This document shows, one piece after another, positions 1 through 11,222 of a stretch of DNA of 64,000 nucleotides (position 1 is its first letter; each line of letters starts with the position of its first letter). Under the pieces are notes generated by a model. That model did not search any database, was not told the DNA's origin, and was given only the letters and a program-made list of their open reading frames with translations. The DNA is from Spirodela intermedia (taxonomy: Eukaryota; Streptophyta; Magnoliopsida; Alismatales; Araceae), in assembly GCA_902729315.2 (NCBI GenBank), contig LR746281.1, forward strand, positions 3,842,501 to 3,906,500, read 5' to 3'. The position numbers were made by a program, and so were the translations under genes.

Positions 1-1340
1 TAAGCCGCTGTCCATTTACTTTAAAGTTATTATCACTTTTAGGATCTTTAATCATTATAGCCCCATGATCATATGTCTCTTCCACCACATAAGGCCCTTT
101 CCATTTTAATTTTAATTTTCCTGGGAATAATTTCAGCCTAGAATCATATAACCACACTTTTTGTCCAACATCAAATTTTTTCTACTAATGTATTTATCAT
201 GGAAAGTTTTAGTTTTTTCTTTATATATTCTATGATTTTCATAAGCTTCATTTCTCAACTCTAGTTCATGTAGCTGAAAAATTCTATGCCCACTAGCTGA
301 TTTCTCATACATATATAAATTTTTTATAGCCCATAATACTTTATGCTCTATTTCCACAAGAAGATGGCATAGCTTTCCAAAAATGAGATGAAATAGGGAC
401 ATACCTATGGGATTTTTATAAGCTGTTCTATAAGCTCATAATGCATCTTGTAATTTTGTGAGCCAATCTTTCCTATCTGGTCTAACTATTTTTCTCAAAA
501 TTCTCTGAATTTCCCTATTTGCTACTTCAGCTTGCCCATTTGTTTGGGGATGATATGGACTGGCTACTCTATGGTGTACTCCATTCTTTTTCAATAGTTC
601 CCTGAACTGTTTATTTGTAAAATGTGTTCCTCCATCACTAATAATCACTCTAGGACATCCAAATCTCAAAAAAATATTTTTCTGCACAAATTTCATCATG
701 ATTTTATGATCATTAGTTCTAGTAAGAATAGCTTCCACCCACTTCAACACATAATCAACAGCAAGCAAAATATATTCATATTTTTCAGCTGATGGGAAAG
801 GACCCATGAAATCTATTCCCCATACATCAAAAATTTCGACTACTAACATGGTACTCATGGGCATCTCATCTTTTTTACTCATGTTACCTATAGATTGGCA
901 TGAAATACATGTTCTACTAAATTCTATAGAATCTCTAATGATTGTAGGCCAATAAAAACCACATTAAAAAAAATTTGCAGCTGTTTTTCATCTAAAGAAA
1001 TGTCCACCACAATTAGATAAATGGCACATGTTAATAATGCTATGATATTCTTCTTCAGGAACACATCTCCTTAAAATTTAATCATTGCCCAAGTAATATA
1101 AATCAAGATCATGCCAAAAATAATTTCTAATCTTAGAAAAGAAATGATGTTTTCTGTTCTTATCCCACTGTTCTAGAGTTTTTCCAGAAACCAGAAAATT
1201 AATAATATGTGTATACCATGGTGATGGTTGATGTTGAGTTGCCATCAATTGTTCATCTGGAAATACGTCCTGTAAAGGTGCTGCCTTTATTCCTTATCAT
1301 TTAATCTAGAAAGATAGTTAACAACAACATTCTCGAAACC
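1..1340 (-). pseudogene. integrase of element A
   Basis: This is a retroviral-type integrase that would insert the element cDNA into chromosomes. The central part (436-882) is open for 148 codons and keeps the catalytic triad: Asp24 in GIDFMGPF, Asp83 in ISDGGTHF and Glu119 in QAEVANREI, a DD35E spacing. Towards the left edge a KWKGPYVV stretch (about 82-110) matches the GPY/F C-terminal domain of gypsy integrases. The N-terminal zinc-binding region (about 880-1130) is damaged, with a stop near 960. Stops also separate the core from the C-terminal half (133-402). There is no chromodomain in the visible part. Confidence 0.85.
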
Positions 1341-1362
1341 TTTTTTATCTTTTATTTCTAAA

Positions 1363-1851
1363 TCAAATTCCTGCAACAATAAAATCCATCCATCTTAATA
1401 AATGTGGCTTTGTATCTTTTTTATTTAATAGATATTTTAATGCTGCATGATCAATATAAGTAATAATTTTAGCTCTCAAAATATATGATCTAAACCATTC
1501 TAATGAAAATACTATAGTTAACAACTCTTTTTCAGTTGTGGTATAATTTAATTGAGCATCGGATGTAGTTTTACTAGCATATGAAATTACTATGGGTTTT
1601 GACTCTTTTGTTTGTCCTAAAACGGCCCCCACTGCATAATTCGATGCATCACACATTATTTCAAAGGGAAGGGACCAATTAGGAGCTTGTAAAATAGGTG
1701 CCTCAGTAAGTAATCTTTTTATTTTGGAAAAAGACTCAAAATATTTCTCATCAAAATTAAAAGGCACATCTTTAGATAATAGCATGGTGAGAGGTTTAGA
1801 AGTTTTTGAAAAATCTTGAATAAATTTTCTGTAATAACCTGCATGACCCAA
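1363..1851 (-). pseudogene. RNase H domain of element A
   Basis: An open stretch of 162 codons matches the RNase H domain that follows gypsy reverse transcriptase and degrades RNA in RNA:DNA hybrids. Visible motifs are IMCDASNYAVGAVLGQ (first catalytic Asp), TTTEKELLTIVFSLEWFRSY (catalytic Glu) and TYIDHAALKYL (third Asp). The first 30 residues (HAGYYRKFIQDFSK) are the thumb/connection end of RT. A stop at about 1864 cuts it from the RT palm. Before decay it was part of one pol polyprotein. Confidence 0.85.
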
Positions 1852-1863
1852 GAAAGATCGAAT

Positions 1864-2624
1864 CTATTTTACTGAATTCGGAGGTTTCATTTTAGATATA
1901 ATATCAATTTTTGCTCTATCCACCTCTAAACCTCTTTCACTCACAATATGACCCAACACAACTCCCTCTTTAACCATAAAATGTGATTTCTCCCAACTCA
2001 AAACTAATTTTTTCTCTATGCATTTCTCAAGTACATGCTGTAAATGATTTAAGCATTCATCAAATGATTCACCAAAAATAAAAAAATCGTCCATAAAAAT
2101 TTTCATGCATTTTCCAATCATATCAGAAAAAATAGACAGCATACATCTTTGAAATACGGCTAAAGCATTACACAAACCCAAAGGCATGCATTTAAAAGGA
2201 AAAGTACCAAATGGACAAGTGAAAGTTATTTTTTCTTGATCTAAAGGGTTTATATAAATTTGATTATAACCAGAGTATCCATCCAGAAAACAAAAAAAGT
2301 TTTTTCTAGCTAATTTTTCTAGAATTTGATCAATAAATGGTAGGGAAAATGATCTTTTCTAGTAACTGAATTTAATTTTCTATAATCAATGCAAACTCTC
2401 CAACCGGTAGTTAGTCTTGTTTGTATTTCATCCCCATTTTCGTTTTTTATAACTATGATCCCTGGTTTTTTTGGCACTACTTGTGTAGGACTAACCCATT
2501 TGCTATTTGAAATAGGATAAATAATATCAACAGCCAGCCACTTTAAAATTTCTTTTTTTACAATTTCCATCATGTTAGGATTTAATCTTCGTTGTGGTTC
2601 CCTACTAGTTCTAGCCCCCTCCTC
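1864..2624 (-). pseudogene. reverse transcriptase of element A
   Basis: RT fingers and palm lie in two open pieces. The first (2319-2573) has SKWVSPTQVVPKK and VCIDYRKLN. The second (1864-2187) has PLGLCNALAVFQRCM and the catalytic FMDDF box, the F-x-DD variant common in plant gypsy elements. Between about 2190 and 2320 the frame is interrupted, although GYNQI-type sequence is still readable there. Copying by this RT would start from the tRNA-Asp PBS at 5369-5386. It is inactive as it stands. Confidence 0.85.
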
Positions 2625-3782
2625 TTAATATATACTATGCATGTATACTCTCATATCAATGCCCCTTAGATCGTCCATTTTCCAGCCCATAGCCTTCTTA
2701 TTTTTTCGAAGTACATCTAATAATTCTTCTTCCTGTTCATCACTCAAATCAGCTACAATAATAATAGGAAATGAATTATTTTCCTCCAAAAACATATATT
2801 TTAAACTAGAGGGAAGAGGTTTCAACTCTAAATTTAGATGATCTTCCTCTTTCTTTTCTCTCAAATTTATATTCTCTATTTCCTCTAATTCTTCGAGCAC
2901 ACAGTCATCAATAACATCTGGATCATCAAAATCATCTAGAAGATCTATGGTATGACAATCATATACTTGTGATTTCTTAAGATCATTTGATACCTCAAAA
3001 ATTTTAATTTCTACTGATTGATCTCCACATGAAATTTTCGCAATACTTGTGGGAAAATCAATATTCATCTTTATTGTATGCAAAAGTGTTCTCCCTAAGA
3101 TGATTGGTGTATCATAAAACTGTCCATTAAAATCCATTTCCAACACTACAAAATCAGCTGGAAATTTACATCCTTTAACTGTTACTATCACATTTTCTAA
3201 AATACCTTTAGGATGTTTTATAGATCTATCAGCAAATTGTAAGGTAACAGTAGAAGGCTTAAGATCAGAAATATTAAATTTATCACAAATACTTGTAGGT
3301 AATAAATTAATACTAGCACCGGTGTCAAGTAATGTATTCTGAAAAATGAATCCACCAATATCACATGAAATTAAAGGGGCACCTATATCTCTCAATTTAA
3401 ATGGTAATTGATTTAATAATAATGCACTACTATGCATAGATAATTTTTCTACTCTAGGTGCCCTTTTTGGTGTACACATTTCTTTCAAATCTCTAGCATA
3501 TTCAAGAATATGTTCAATGGCAGTGAGTAAAGGAAGACTAATTTGCACATCTTGTAAAATTTTCTTTATTTCTTCATTGTGTTCCTTTTTCTTTCTTTGT
3601 CTAGGCTCTAGAGCTTTAGGAAATGGAATGGTTGTCCTCTCTTTTGAAATTTCTTTGGTAGAATCTATAAAATCCTCTTCTACTCCTATTTGATTTTGTT
3701 TTGGGTTGTCCACGCTTTCTTTTTCTTCTAATGTTTGGGGATAAGGATCAGGTAAGATCTTACCACTCCTTAATGCATTCAC
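2625..3782 (-). pseudogene. gag C-terminus plus aspartic protease of element A
   Basis: This is the longest intact frame of element A (385 codons). It opens with NALRSGKILPDPYPQ, the gag/protease linker typical of Athila elements, then a charged stretch. It then has a retropepsin with LLDTGASINLLP (Asp153-Thr-Gly) and a flap/C-terminal region ending IILGRTLLHTIKMNID. The protease would cleave the polyprotein. An acidic segment (LLDDFDDPDVIDD) follows before RT. A stop at 2625 separates it from RT, and another near 3790 separates it from the gag body. The plus-strand ORF across its start is a shadow. Confidence 0.8.
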
Positions 3783-3800
3783 TGTCCTAACATTTTCATT

Positions 3801-5091
3801 TCATGGGTTTTTTCCTAGATTCATGCTACTAGACTCCCCTTGCTGAAATCTTATTGTTGGACAGTTCCCTAAATTTTTTATGGGCTGACTAGGTAGCTGT
3901 CCCTCTTCTCTCTTATTCCCAAGGACCTCTATAATTTGTTTCTGGTGCTGCATCATTTGATTCATAGTTTGTTGCATCATTTGGCTCATTTACTGCATCA
4001 TTTCCATAGTATCAGGTTGGGTTTGAAAGGGCTGATTTTTATAAAATCTATTTTCTTATTTTGGACAAAATTCAGAGTTTGAATTGGGTCAAAGTGCTTC
4101 TGGATTTTGAATATTATTTGGGTCTCTCCATAAAAAATTATTCCTCCAATTAGGATTATAAAAATTTGGAAAATGTTCCCTGTTTCTATTAAAATTGTGA
4201 GCTACTTGCACTTGTTCTTGCATAGGGTGAAATGATTGGTCTAAATTATAACATTGAAATTCAGAATAACCATTTTCACCATACATAGGACATGTACTAT
4301 TTGAATTAAGTTGAGGGTTAAAGGCTTTCTAATATTGTCAATAAGTAAATCAAATTTTTCTAATCTTTGATTAATTTGATTAACCTCATTTCTAAGTTTA
4401 GAATCATCATCATGATGCAATTCATAAATTCCTCTCTTGTTATCCTTGTCATATAATTCAAAAGAGACTTGATCTCTAGAATTTTCACTTAAATTCTTAT
4501 AAAGACTGTAAATCTCATCAGGAGTTTTCTCCATAAAAGCTCCTCCACATATAGAATCAACCATATCTCTATGTTGTTCTAATAATCCATCATAAAAAAT
4601 TCTATTGAGTTGCCACTTGGGTATAGCATGATGAGGACACTTTCTAAGTAAATCTTTGAATTTTTCCTATGTCTCATGCAAAGTTTCTCCTAGTCTTTGA
4701 GAAAAACTCCATATATGTTTTCTCATATTTTGAGTTTTTCCTAAGTGATAAAATTTTTGAAGAAACGCCTGTTCTATATCTTTCTAGCTAATTGATTCTC
4801 TATCTAATGTGGATAGCCAATGACTAGCTTTATCCTTAAGTGTATGAGAGAATAATTAACTAAATCACAGATCATATAAAATTTTTCTAAGTGCTGATGA
4901 GGTTCCTCTAAAGGTAATACATGAAAACTAGGGAGCATTTGAAAAATTCTTGGATTTATTTCGAATTTAATAATGGGTGCTAATGAGACTCTAATATTAG
5001 ATGCTCTTTGAAATGAATCAGGGATATAATGATTTTTCATGGCCATAGGATTGTTCTCAGTTTGACTTGTACTTCCTTCAGGATCCATCAA
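3801..5091 (-). pseudogene. gag of element A, frameshifted
   Basis: These are capsid remnants in four pieces: 4804-5091 beginning MMDPEGSTSQTENNPMAMKN, 4241-4564, 4089-4286, and a Met/Gln-rich segment at 3801-3989 (MMQQTMNQMMQ). A small deletion near 4850 removes the residues that read LPQVTSEIIKMKLFP in element E, and several point stops follow. I see no CCHC zinc knuckle. Comparison with the almost open gag of element E (52488-53681) shows where the frame is broken. Confidence 0.8.
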
Positions 5092-5368
5092 AATTAATTT
5101 TTTTTTCAGATTTTATTTTTGAATGAAATAATGAAAGGATTTTCTAGCCTTGGATGCAAGGATCTTCTACCATACATAAAAATCAATAAATTTGAGGGAA
5201 AAAGTTAGTAACTATTACCCTCCTTCAAGATGCTCCAGTCCTTGCCATGCTTCTTCTCATTCCCTTTTTCTAATAAAACTCGGCAAAAAGAAAATAAAAC
5301 AAGAGTTAAGTTTTTTTTTTGTGTACTCTAAGAGAAAAAAAGAAAAATACTAAATATTATGCAATACA

Positions 5369-5386
5369 TCCCTGGCAATAGTGCCA
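5369..5386 (-). other. primer-binding site (tRNA-Asp) of element A
   Basis: Read on the minus strand just after the LTR end, this is TGGCACTATTGCCAGGGA, a decayed version of TGGCGCCATTGCCGGGGA seen in element E. That sequence is complementary to the 3' end of plant tRNA-Asp apart from one base. Confidence 0.8.
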
Positions 5387-5391
5387 AAATT

Positions 5392-6972
5392 TGACGTGGC
5401 TCAGTCATTGTATATTAAATCACGCAAATATAAAATTTATAAAACTAGAAAATACGAATTTTTGGATATTTAGAAGTATTTTTAAATAAATATATCAATT
5501 ATAATTCAATAAAAATTCAAAAAATAGCGGTAATTTTCTAGGTCGATCACAGGGATGTAATATAATATCTAGTAAATATTCAGAATTTTTCTCAATGAAT
5601 ATGATTTTCTTACGAATTTTATACTAGGAAATAAAAAGGAAATATATTTAAAATTCACGAAAAAAAAGGAAATAAGGGTGCAGACGTCAGGATGATGTCA
5701 GCGCCCGACGAATGCGAATAAGGCGGAAACAGAGTTCCGCCCGGCGATTCTTACGTAAGCGATTACAGACGAGTTAATTAATTAAATTAAGATCTGTAAA
5801 AGTTGGAAGAATCGTAGTTGAACAAAGTATAGTTTGGTAAATTAAAATCACACAAAGTATCACTAAATGAAGCGTAAATTAAATTAAAAGTAGGAAAACA
5901 GAGTTCCGGCATTGCGATGGCGATGCATCGACGATGTACTAGAATCCTGAGTGTTTGGGAGGATCGTCGTGTAATGTCTATGGCCTCGAAGGCTCTCTTT
6001 GGACAAAGACGACGTGGGCAATCTCTAGATCTTCTCGCGAAGTTTAGAGATCAATGAAGTGGGTCGTCGAATCGTCTCTGGCGGCTGTCACCTGGTGGAG
6101 CGGAAAAATGGCGACTTTACAGCTCTTCAGCGGCTGTCACCCGATGGAGAAGAGCTGGATGGAGGTGGGGCGCGTGTTAGGGAGCTTCATCGTCAGGTCC
6201 GCGCAAGAAGAGGAGGCTCTTCATTGTATCTGGTATGCTCTCAAGAAGTGGCGACTGGTCTCCCGACGGATCGTCCTCTTCTTGACGACGCCTTGTTCGT
6301 CGTTCAATTGGAGATGATTTACTCGATGGATTCGCGATCCTTTTATTGCGAATCGTTCAGCAATTTTAGTAGCAATGCTCCACGAATTGCGTTGATGCAC
6401 CGATGATCCAGTGATTCTTGTTGCTTAATCATTCACCGACGATCTGCAGGAAAGTCGCGATAATCAAATAAAAATATATGAATTTTAACTCTAGAAGGAT
6501 TCGAACCCATGCTGATCGTGCGCCGATTTTTCAGGTGAATATATAGTAATGTTAACTTTGTAAGCAAAGTCCCTTCTCTCGCGTGTACGACCACTCCTTG
6601 CCCCACAGCCGGTTGGCCACCAGTGATGTGGAAGGGGAGTGGCGCACACGTGCCCCTATCGGTCTAAGCTAAGCCGCTCGAGCCCCTACTTGCGGCTACT
6701 CTTCGACTAAGCTTCTAACCTGCTTGCAGGCCCGGCTGGCCAGCGGGTCCCCCCATTTTGTAATATTTTTATTTTTCTTTCTTGTTCTTCATTTATCTCA
6801 AAAGTAAAGACTGTAAAAATCGTATAAAATCACATAATTACCCAAAAATTCACATGAATCAATTGAAAACCACAAATCATACTTTAACACAAATATGAGT
6901 CTATTTATCATGAGTTAAGGCTAAAACTATATTATTTACTAATTATTAACTCATGATAATGAAGACTTATCA
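5392..6972 (-). repeat. 5' LTR of element A
   Basis: The LTR runs from TGACGTGGCTCAG at the left to GACTTATCA at the right, so on the minus strand it is TGATAAG...CGTCA. It is 1581 bp. AT-rich arms flank a GC-rich core. The antisense USE box present in other copies is lost here through a small deletion near 6512, although TATATA and the downstream GC-rich block with its T-run remain. Plus-strand ORFs at 6054-6406 are chance frames in the GC-rich core, seen again in other LTR copies. Confidence 0.88.
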
Positions 6973-8518
6973 CCTATGTATGGTGAAAATGATCATTTCG
7001 AATTTCAATATCATCATAGGCAAGAATAAGTCCAGGTACCCCATGATTTTAGTAAAAATAGGGAATATTTTTCTAATTCTTATAACCCTAATTAGAGGAA
7101 TAATTTTTCATGGAGAAACCTAAATAATATTCAAAATCTAGAAGCACTTAGACCCAATTCAAATTTTGAATTTTGGCCAAAATAAGAAAACAGATTTTAG
7201 AAAAATCAGCCTGCTCAAACTCAACCTAATACTATGGAAATGATGCAGCAAATGAGCCAAATGATACAACAAACTATCAATCAAATGATGCTAAACCAGA
7301 AACAAATAATAGAGGCTCTTGGAAATAAGAGAGAAGAGGGACAGCTACCTAGTCAGCCTATAGAAAATCTAGGGAACTGCCCAACAATAGGATTTCAGCA
7401 AGGGGAGTCTAGTAGCGTGAATCTAGGAAAAAACTCACGAAATGAAAATGTTAGGATAGTAAATACATTGAGTGATAATATTTTACCTAATCCTTATTTT
7501 CAATTATTAGAAGAAAACGATGATCCATTAGAAGTAAATGAGAATATTAAGGCCAAATATATAGTAGTAGAAAATTTAAATAAAATCATTTATTGCTCAC
7601 AATTGATAAATAAATATAGTGAGGATGATGAGGAGAAAGAGTGCTTAGATGAAGAAACAGCAGCTGATCATGGAAAAATCATCCAAATTTTAGTAGAAGG
7701 GAGTATGGACAGAAATGAAGAAAAATATATTTCAGATGAGGAAAAATCAGTTGATTTCGGAGATGTAGGAGATGAAATTAATAAATCTAATCATAATTTT
7801 GCAGCCATGGATGTTGATAGTGAGGATAATGATGTAAATCATATACCAAAATTAAAAGATAGCTCTTGGGAAGATGAAGAATTTGATGAGTTGAGAAACG
7901 AAAAGCTAGAAAAAGAGTTGTTTCAACTAATGGGGAGAAACAAAAATAATGGATATGAATATAGAGATAACTTTAGATGAGAAAATTTGAATTTTACTGA
8001 ATTAATTAGATCTGAGATTAAAGAAGACAATCCTTCCATCCTTAAAAATCCACAGCCCATTAGAATTATTTCTAAGCTTGAAATATTTCACTCCTTGTAA
8101 ATTGAACAAACATGTATGGAAGATAAAATAGAGTAGGAGAAGATTATGCAGATAAAAGAATACATTAAGAAATCGGTGAGTGGAAGAATTAGAGATATCA
8201 ATTTAGATGAAAAAATTCTAGATTGGGTAAGAGCTAATTTAAATATTATATGGCCTGATCACATTTTATGATCTATTAATAGAAAGTATTTATTAATGAA
8301 TGAGAGCCTTACAAAACAAGATAGAAATGAGGAAAAAAATCTTTTCAAAATGAAAATATTATTTTTGAGAAAATTTTGTTAATTTTCATTTTGTTTTGGC
8401 TGAAAGTATGTCAAGGTATCTATATGAAATATATGAATTTATGCTAATTCTGAAAAAGAATATCATAAAACTTACCTTGCAATACAAATATATTTTGATG
8501 GCCATAGATCATCTTATA
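6973..8518 (+). pseudogene. gag C-terminus fused to unassigned acidic ORF (element B)
   Basis: 6973-7233 is decayed gag. 7234-7980 is open for 248 codons: a Met/Gln-rich start (MEMMQQMSQMIQQTINQMM), then a Glu/Asp-rich stretch (EDDEEKECLDEE, SSWEDEEFDELRNEKLEKE). A TGA at 7978 replaces a Gly codon of element E. Readable sequence then continues with stops and a shift to about 8518 (NLDEKILDWVRANLNIIWPDHIL, where the break falls at a stop). Copies E and D carry the same sequence. I do not recognise a domain. It stands where pol should be. Confidence 0.7.
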
Positions 8519-10098
8519 TGATCTAAGAGCTGTCCAACTGAAGACACTAAATTCAATGCTGCATGGGAGGCAACCCATGATTTTTATTTCATTCTGTTTT
8601 ATTTTTTTTAAGCTCTATTTTTCTTAGAATTTCATAGTACTTATTTCTATATTTGTTTATTCGAAAAAGTGCAGGAGGAGTGTAAGATAAAGTGGAAAAT
8701 TAAAAACGAGGTTGAAGTGATGTCTTTCTGAGTTTTATCATTTACGAAAATATTTTTAATGCTTAACTTTGCACATATGTATGCTTCACTTGAAAATTAT
8801 ATTTTCTGCATATTCTGTTTCGGTTTTTTTGTGTCATTTTTAAGTTGGGGGGTGAAGTATTCATTATTAGTTTATGCTGTAGGATGATTAAGAACATGTG
8901 TTTGCATTTTATTCAACTTAGAACAGCAACTAAAAAAATAAAAATAAAATAAAATTCAGAAAAATTGTAACATCTATTTTCTGGTTTTCTGTCAAGAACA
9001 ACAGACTGTCAAAAATAGTAGACAAAAAATAGCCCAAAATTTGAAATTCTAAAGAAATTTTTCTCACATTTCAATCTCCTAGACATATATTACTAAAACT
9101 CGAAATTACATCTATAAAGAGGATAGTTTTGATTTATTTTTGATAAATTTAGTGCTGCTAAAAATAGAACTGAAAATAGAAAACAGAACTATCATAACTA
9201 TCTAATTTATAAATTTCTTACATCATATTACATTTATGTAAAATTAAATCAATTAGATTGATTGAGATACCGAAAGATATTAGGAAGATTATTATTGAGT
9301 CAAAAGAATGATCTAGTAGCATGAAATGTTGAAATACTCCTTGGATACATGATAGATAACATGGATTTGATTTTACAAATTTTCACTTCATGATCTTGAT
9401 GGATAGTATTTACTTAATGTGAAAATTTGATTGATCATTTGAGTTTAATAGAGATTTTTGTACTCTGATCTATAGGACTTGTGAAGAGAAATCACTTATT
9501 TCGAAAAAAAAAAGAAAGAAAGCAATGTGAAAAATCTAGAAACAAAGAGTACACATGGAGGGTGTGAGATATCATTCTCATTGTCGAAAATCGTGCATAT
9601 AAAAACACTTGATGCAAAATAAGTAGATAAAATGAAAGTCTTAAAAATGAAGAGTACACATAGAAGGTGTGAGACATCATTCTTATTGTCAAACTTTGTC
9701 TATAGGAAAAACTACTTATCTACTATATATATATAAAAAAATAAATATAGTGCAAACTTCAAAAATCAAGCCATAGAAAAAGAGAAATGTAGGAGCAATA
9801 TTATTCTTGGATGAGTATTGATAATTAGAACATTTTGTAAATACATCTATGAGTGAAGAAGTGATAAAGATGTGAATAGAAGAAGTGAAGTCTAGATTGT
9901 TATTCCAAGGAGTGTTTAAACATTTAAGTGTTTGACATCATTCTTAAATACTTGATATAGGAATCGTAAGTGTCTAAAGGTGCATCATTTCTAATTGTAT
10001 TTTTTTTTCTGTATTGAAATATGATTTTTGAGATTTATAAATTTTTATTTTCGTAATTTCATTACTAAGGGACTAGCAATGATTTAAGTTGGGGGGTG
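8519..10098 (+). other. 3' noncoding region and polypurine tract of element B
   Basis: No gene is seen. It holds a hairpin CATGGGAGGCAACCCATG (8562-8579) and an internal copy of the polypurine tract AGTTGGGGGGTG (8843-8854). A repeat of about 105 bp is present twice around 9540-9700, sharing GAGTACACATGGAGGGTGTGAG-like units. The real PPT AGTTGGGGGGTG (10087-10098) touches the LTR. The same layout is found in elements E and D. Confidence 0.75.
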
Positions 10099-10452
10099 TG
10101 ATAAGTCTTCATTATCATGAGTTAATAATTAGTAAATAATATAATTTTAGCCTTAACTGATGATAAATATACTTATATTTGTGTTAAAGTGTGAAAAGTA
10201 GTTTTCAGCTGATTAATGTGATTTTTTGGGTAATTATGTGATTTTACATGAATTTATATGATTTTTATAATCTTGCTTTTAAGATAAATAAGGAAAAAGA
10301 AATAAAAAATAAAAATTAGACAAAACAAGAGGGACCCACCGGCCAACCGGGCCTGCAAGCGGGTTGGAAACTCAGTCAGGGAGTAGTCACGAGCAGGGGC
10401 TCGAGCGACTTAGACTGATAGGGGCATATGTGCGCCACTCCCCTTCCACATG
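10099..10452 (+). repeat. truncated 3' LTR of element B
   Basis: It starts TGATAAGTCTTCATTATCATG directly after the PPT and follows the LTR consensus to about 10452 (CCCCTTCCACATG). It then switches abruptly to copia gag/LTR sequence. Confidence 0.8.
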
Positions 10453-10985
10453 TGAGTCCAAGAATACCTCCATTTGCATCATCTTCGTGAGCATAAAAGA
10501 CAGCAATGGTGATGTAATCTCCATTCCATGCTTGTTGGAGGTACTTGCATCATCTCCCTTCTTTGGGGCCATCTTCTTGATCTTGTGAACCAAACAAAGG
10601 CTCTTTTGCAAAGCCAAGAACAACCTCAAGTACTTCAAAAAACTGTAAAAAATAACAAATTGGAAGTAGAATCAAGAATGCTCAATTGAATACAAGAACT
10701 GAAAATATGCAGCTTGCATTTTATCAAACACATAGTCTCTTATCTATAGGGACCCAATAGGAAGAGAAGAGAGAGTGAGTCTAACGGCTATTGAATGAGT
10801 TGGCACTATGTCTCATGTGGCCACTTATTCATTGTTATAACTCTTAGTGATGTGCGACTTAGATTAAGCCTACAAAAAGGAGAATAATGACCTGGAGATA
10901 GAAAATCCCTAGATTACTTCTACTGAAGAGTTTGCCGGACATGATGCCTTCTTGTAGAGCTGGAGCAATTCCTTCAATATGCACA
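10453..10985 (-). mobile_element. Ty1/copia fragment: gag start plus LTR
   Basis: On the minus strand, 10453-10580 encodes a copia gag start (MAPKKGDDASTSNKHGMEI, then MQMEVFLDSH, matching MEVYLDSHDLW of the copy at 19809-20054). 10604-10969 aligns by eye with the copia LTR at 26183-26549. The eleven bases after the LTR (ATTCCTTCAAT) equal the start of the polypurine tract that follows the LTR at 26549, so the order may be PPT-LTR-PBS-gag. Confidence 0.65.
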
Positions 10986-11040
10986 AATTGATGTATATAT
11001 GCGTCCATATGAGTAGTAAAAGGGATATGAACTCATGGAT

Positions 11041-11222
11041 GCATTGGTAAAGTGTTTGACATCATTCTTAAATACTTGATATAAGAATCTAAAGTGTTTA
11101 AAGGTGCATCATTTCTAATTGTATTTTTTTTTCTGTATTGAAATATGATTTTTGAGATTTGTAAAATTTTATTTTCGTAATTTCAGTGCTAAGGGACTAG
11201 CAATGATTTAAGTTGGGGGGTG
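11041..11222 (+). mobile_element. second copy of Athila internal 3' end with PPT
   Basis: It repeats 9905-10098 (AAGTGTTTGACATCATTC, then CAATGATTTAAGTTGGGGGG), including a perfect PPT at 11211-11222, and joins a full LTR. It belongs either to another element of the family or to a duplication of the B end. Confidence 0.75.

Larger units (their letters stand above)
1..6972 (-). mobile_element. Athila-like Ty3/gypsy retrotransposon A (3' end outside window)
   Basis: On the minus strand the order is 5' LTR (5392-6972), PBS, gag, protease, RT, RNase H and integrase. Integrase runs off the left edge, so the 3' LTR is not seen. The gag core (motifs such as CPHHA, FYDGLLEQH and GGAFMEKTPDEIY in related copies here), the tRNA-Asp PBS and the long LTR fit the Athila lineage. 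Every domain is broken by stops or frameshifts, so it is inactive. Its right end abuts plus-strand gag sequence of element B at 6973, so A inserted into B. No env-like ORF is visible in the part present. Confidence 0.88.
6973..10452 (+). mobile_element. gag-only Athila derivative B (5' part displaced, 3' LTR truncated)
   Basis: Plus-strand internal sequence begins in mid-gag (PMYGENDHFEFQ) exactly where element A was inserted. It continues through the acidic ORF, a long 3' noncoding region, the polypurine tract (10087-10098) and the first 354 bp of a 3' LTR, which stops at copia sequence. No protease, RT, RNase H or integrase lies between gag and the PPT, so this is a non-autonomous form. The 5' half is presumably beyond the left edge. 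Confidence 0.82.

Noticed and set aside
1-6972. Integrated pararetrovirus rather than an LTR retrotransposon
   Set aside because: Integrase, flanking LTRs, a tRNA-Asp PBS and a PPT are present in the family, and there is no movement protein.
9484-9720. CRISPR-like short repeats
   Set aside because: Only two units of about 105 bp in a plant retroelement noncoding region, with no regular repeats and spacers.
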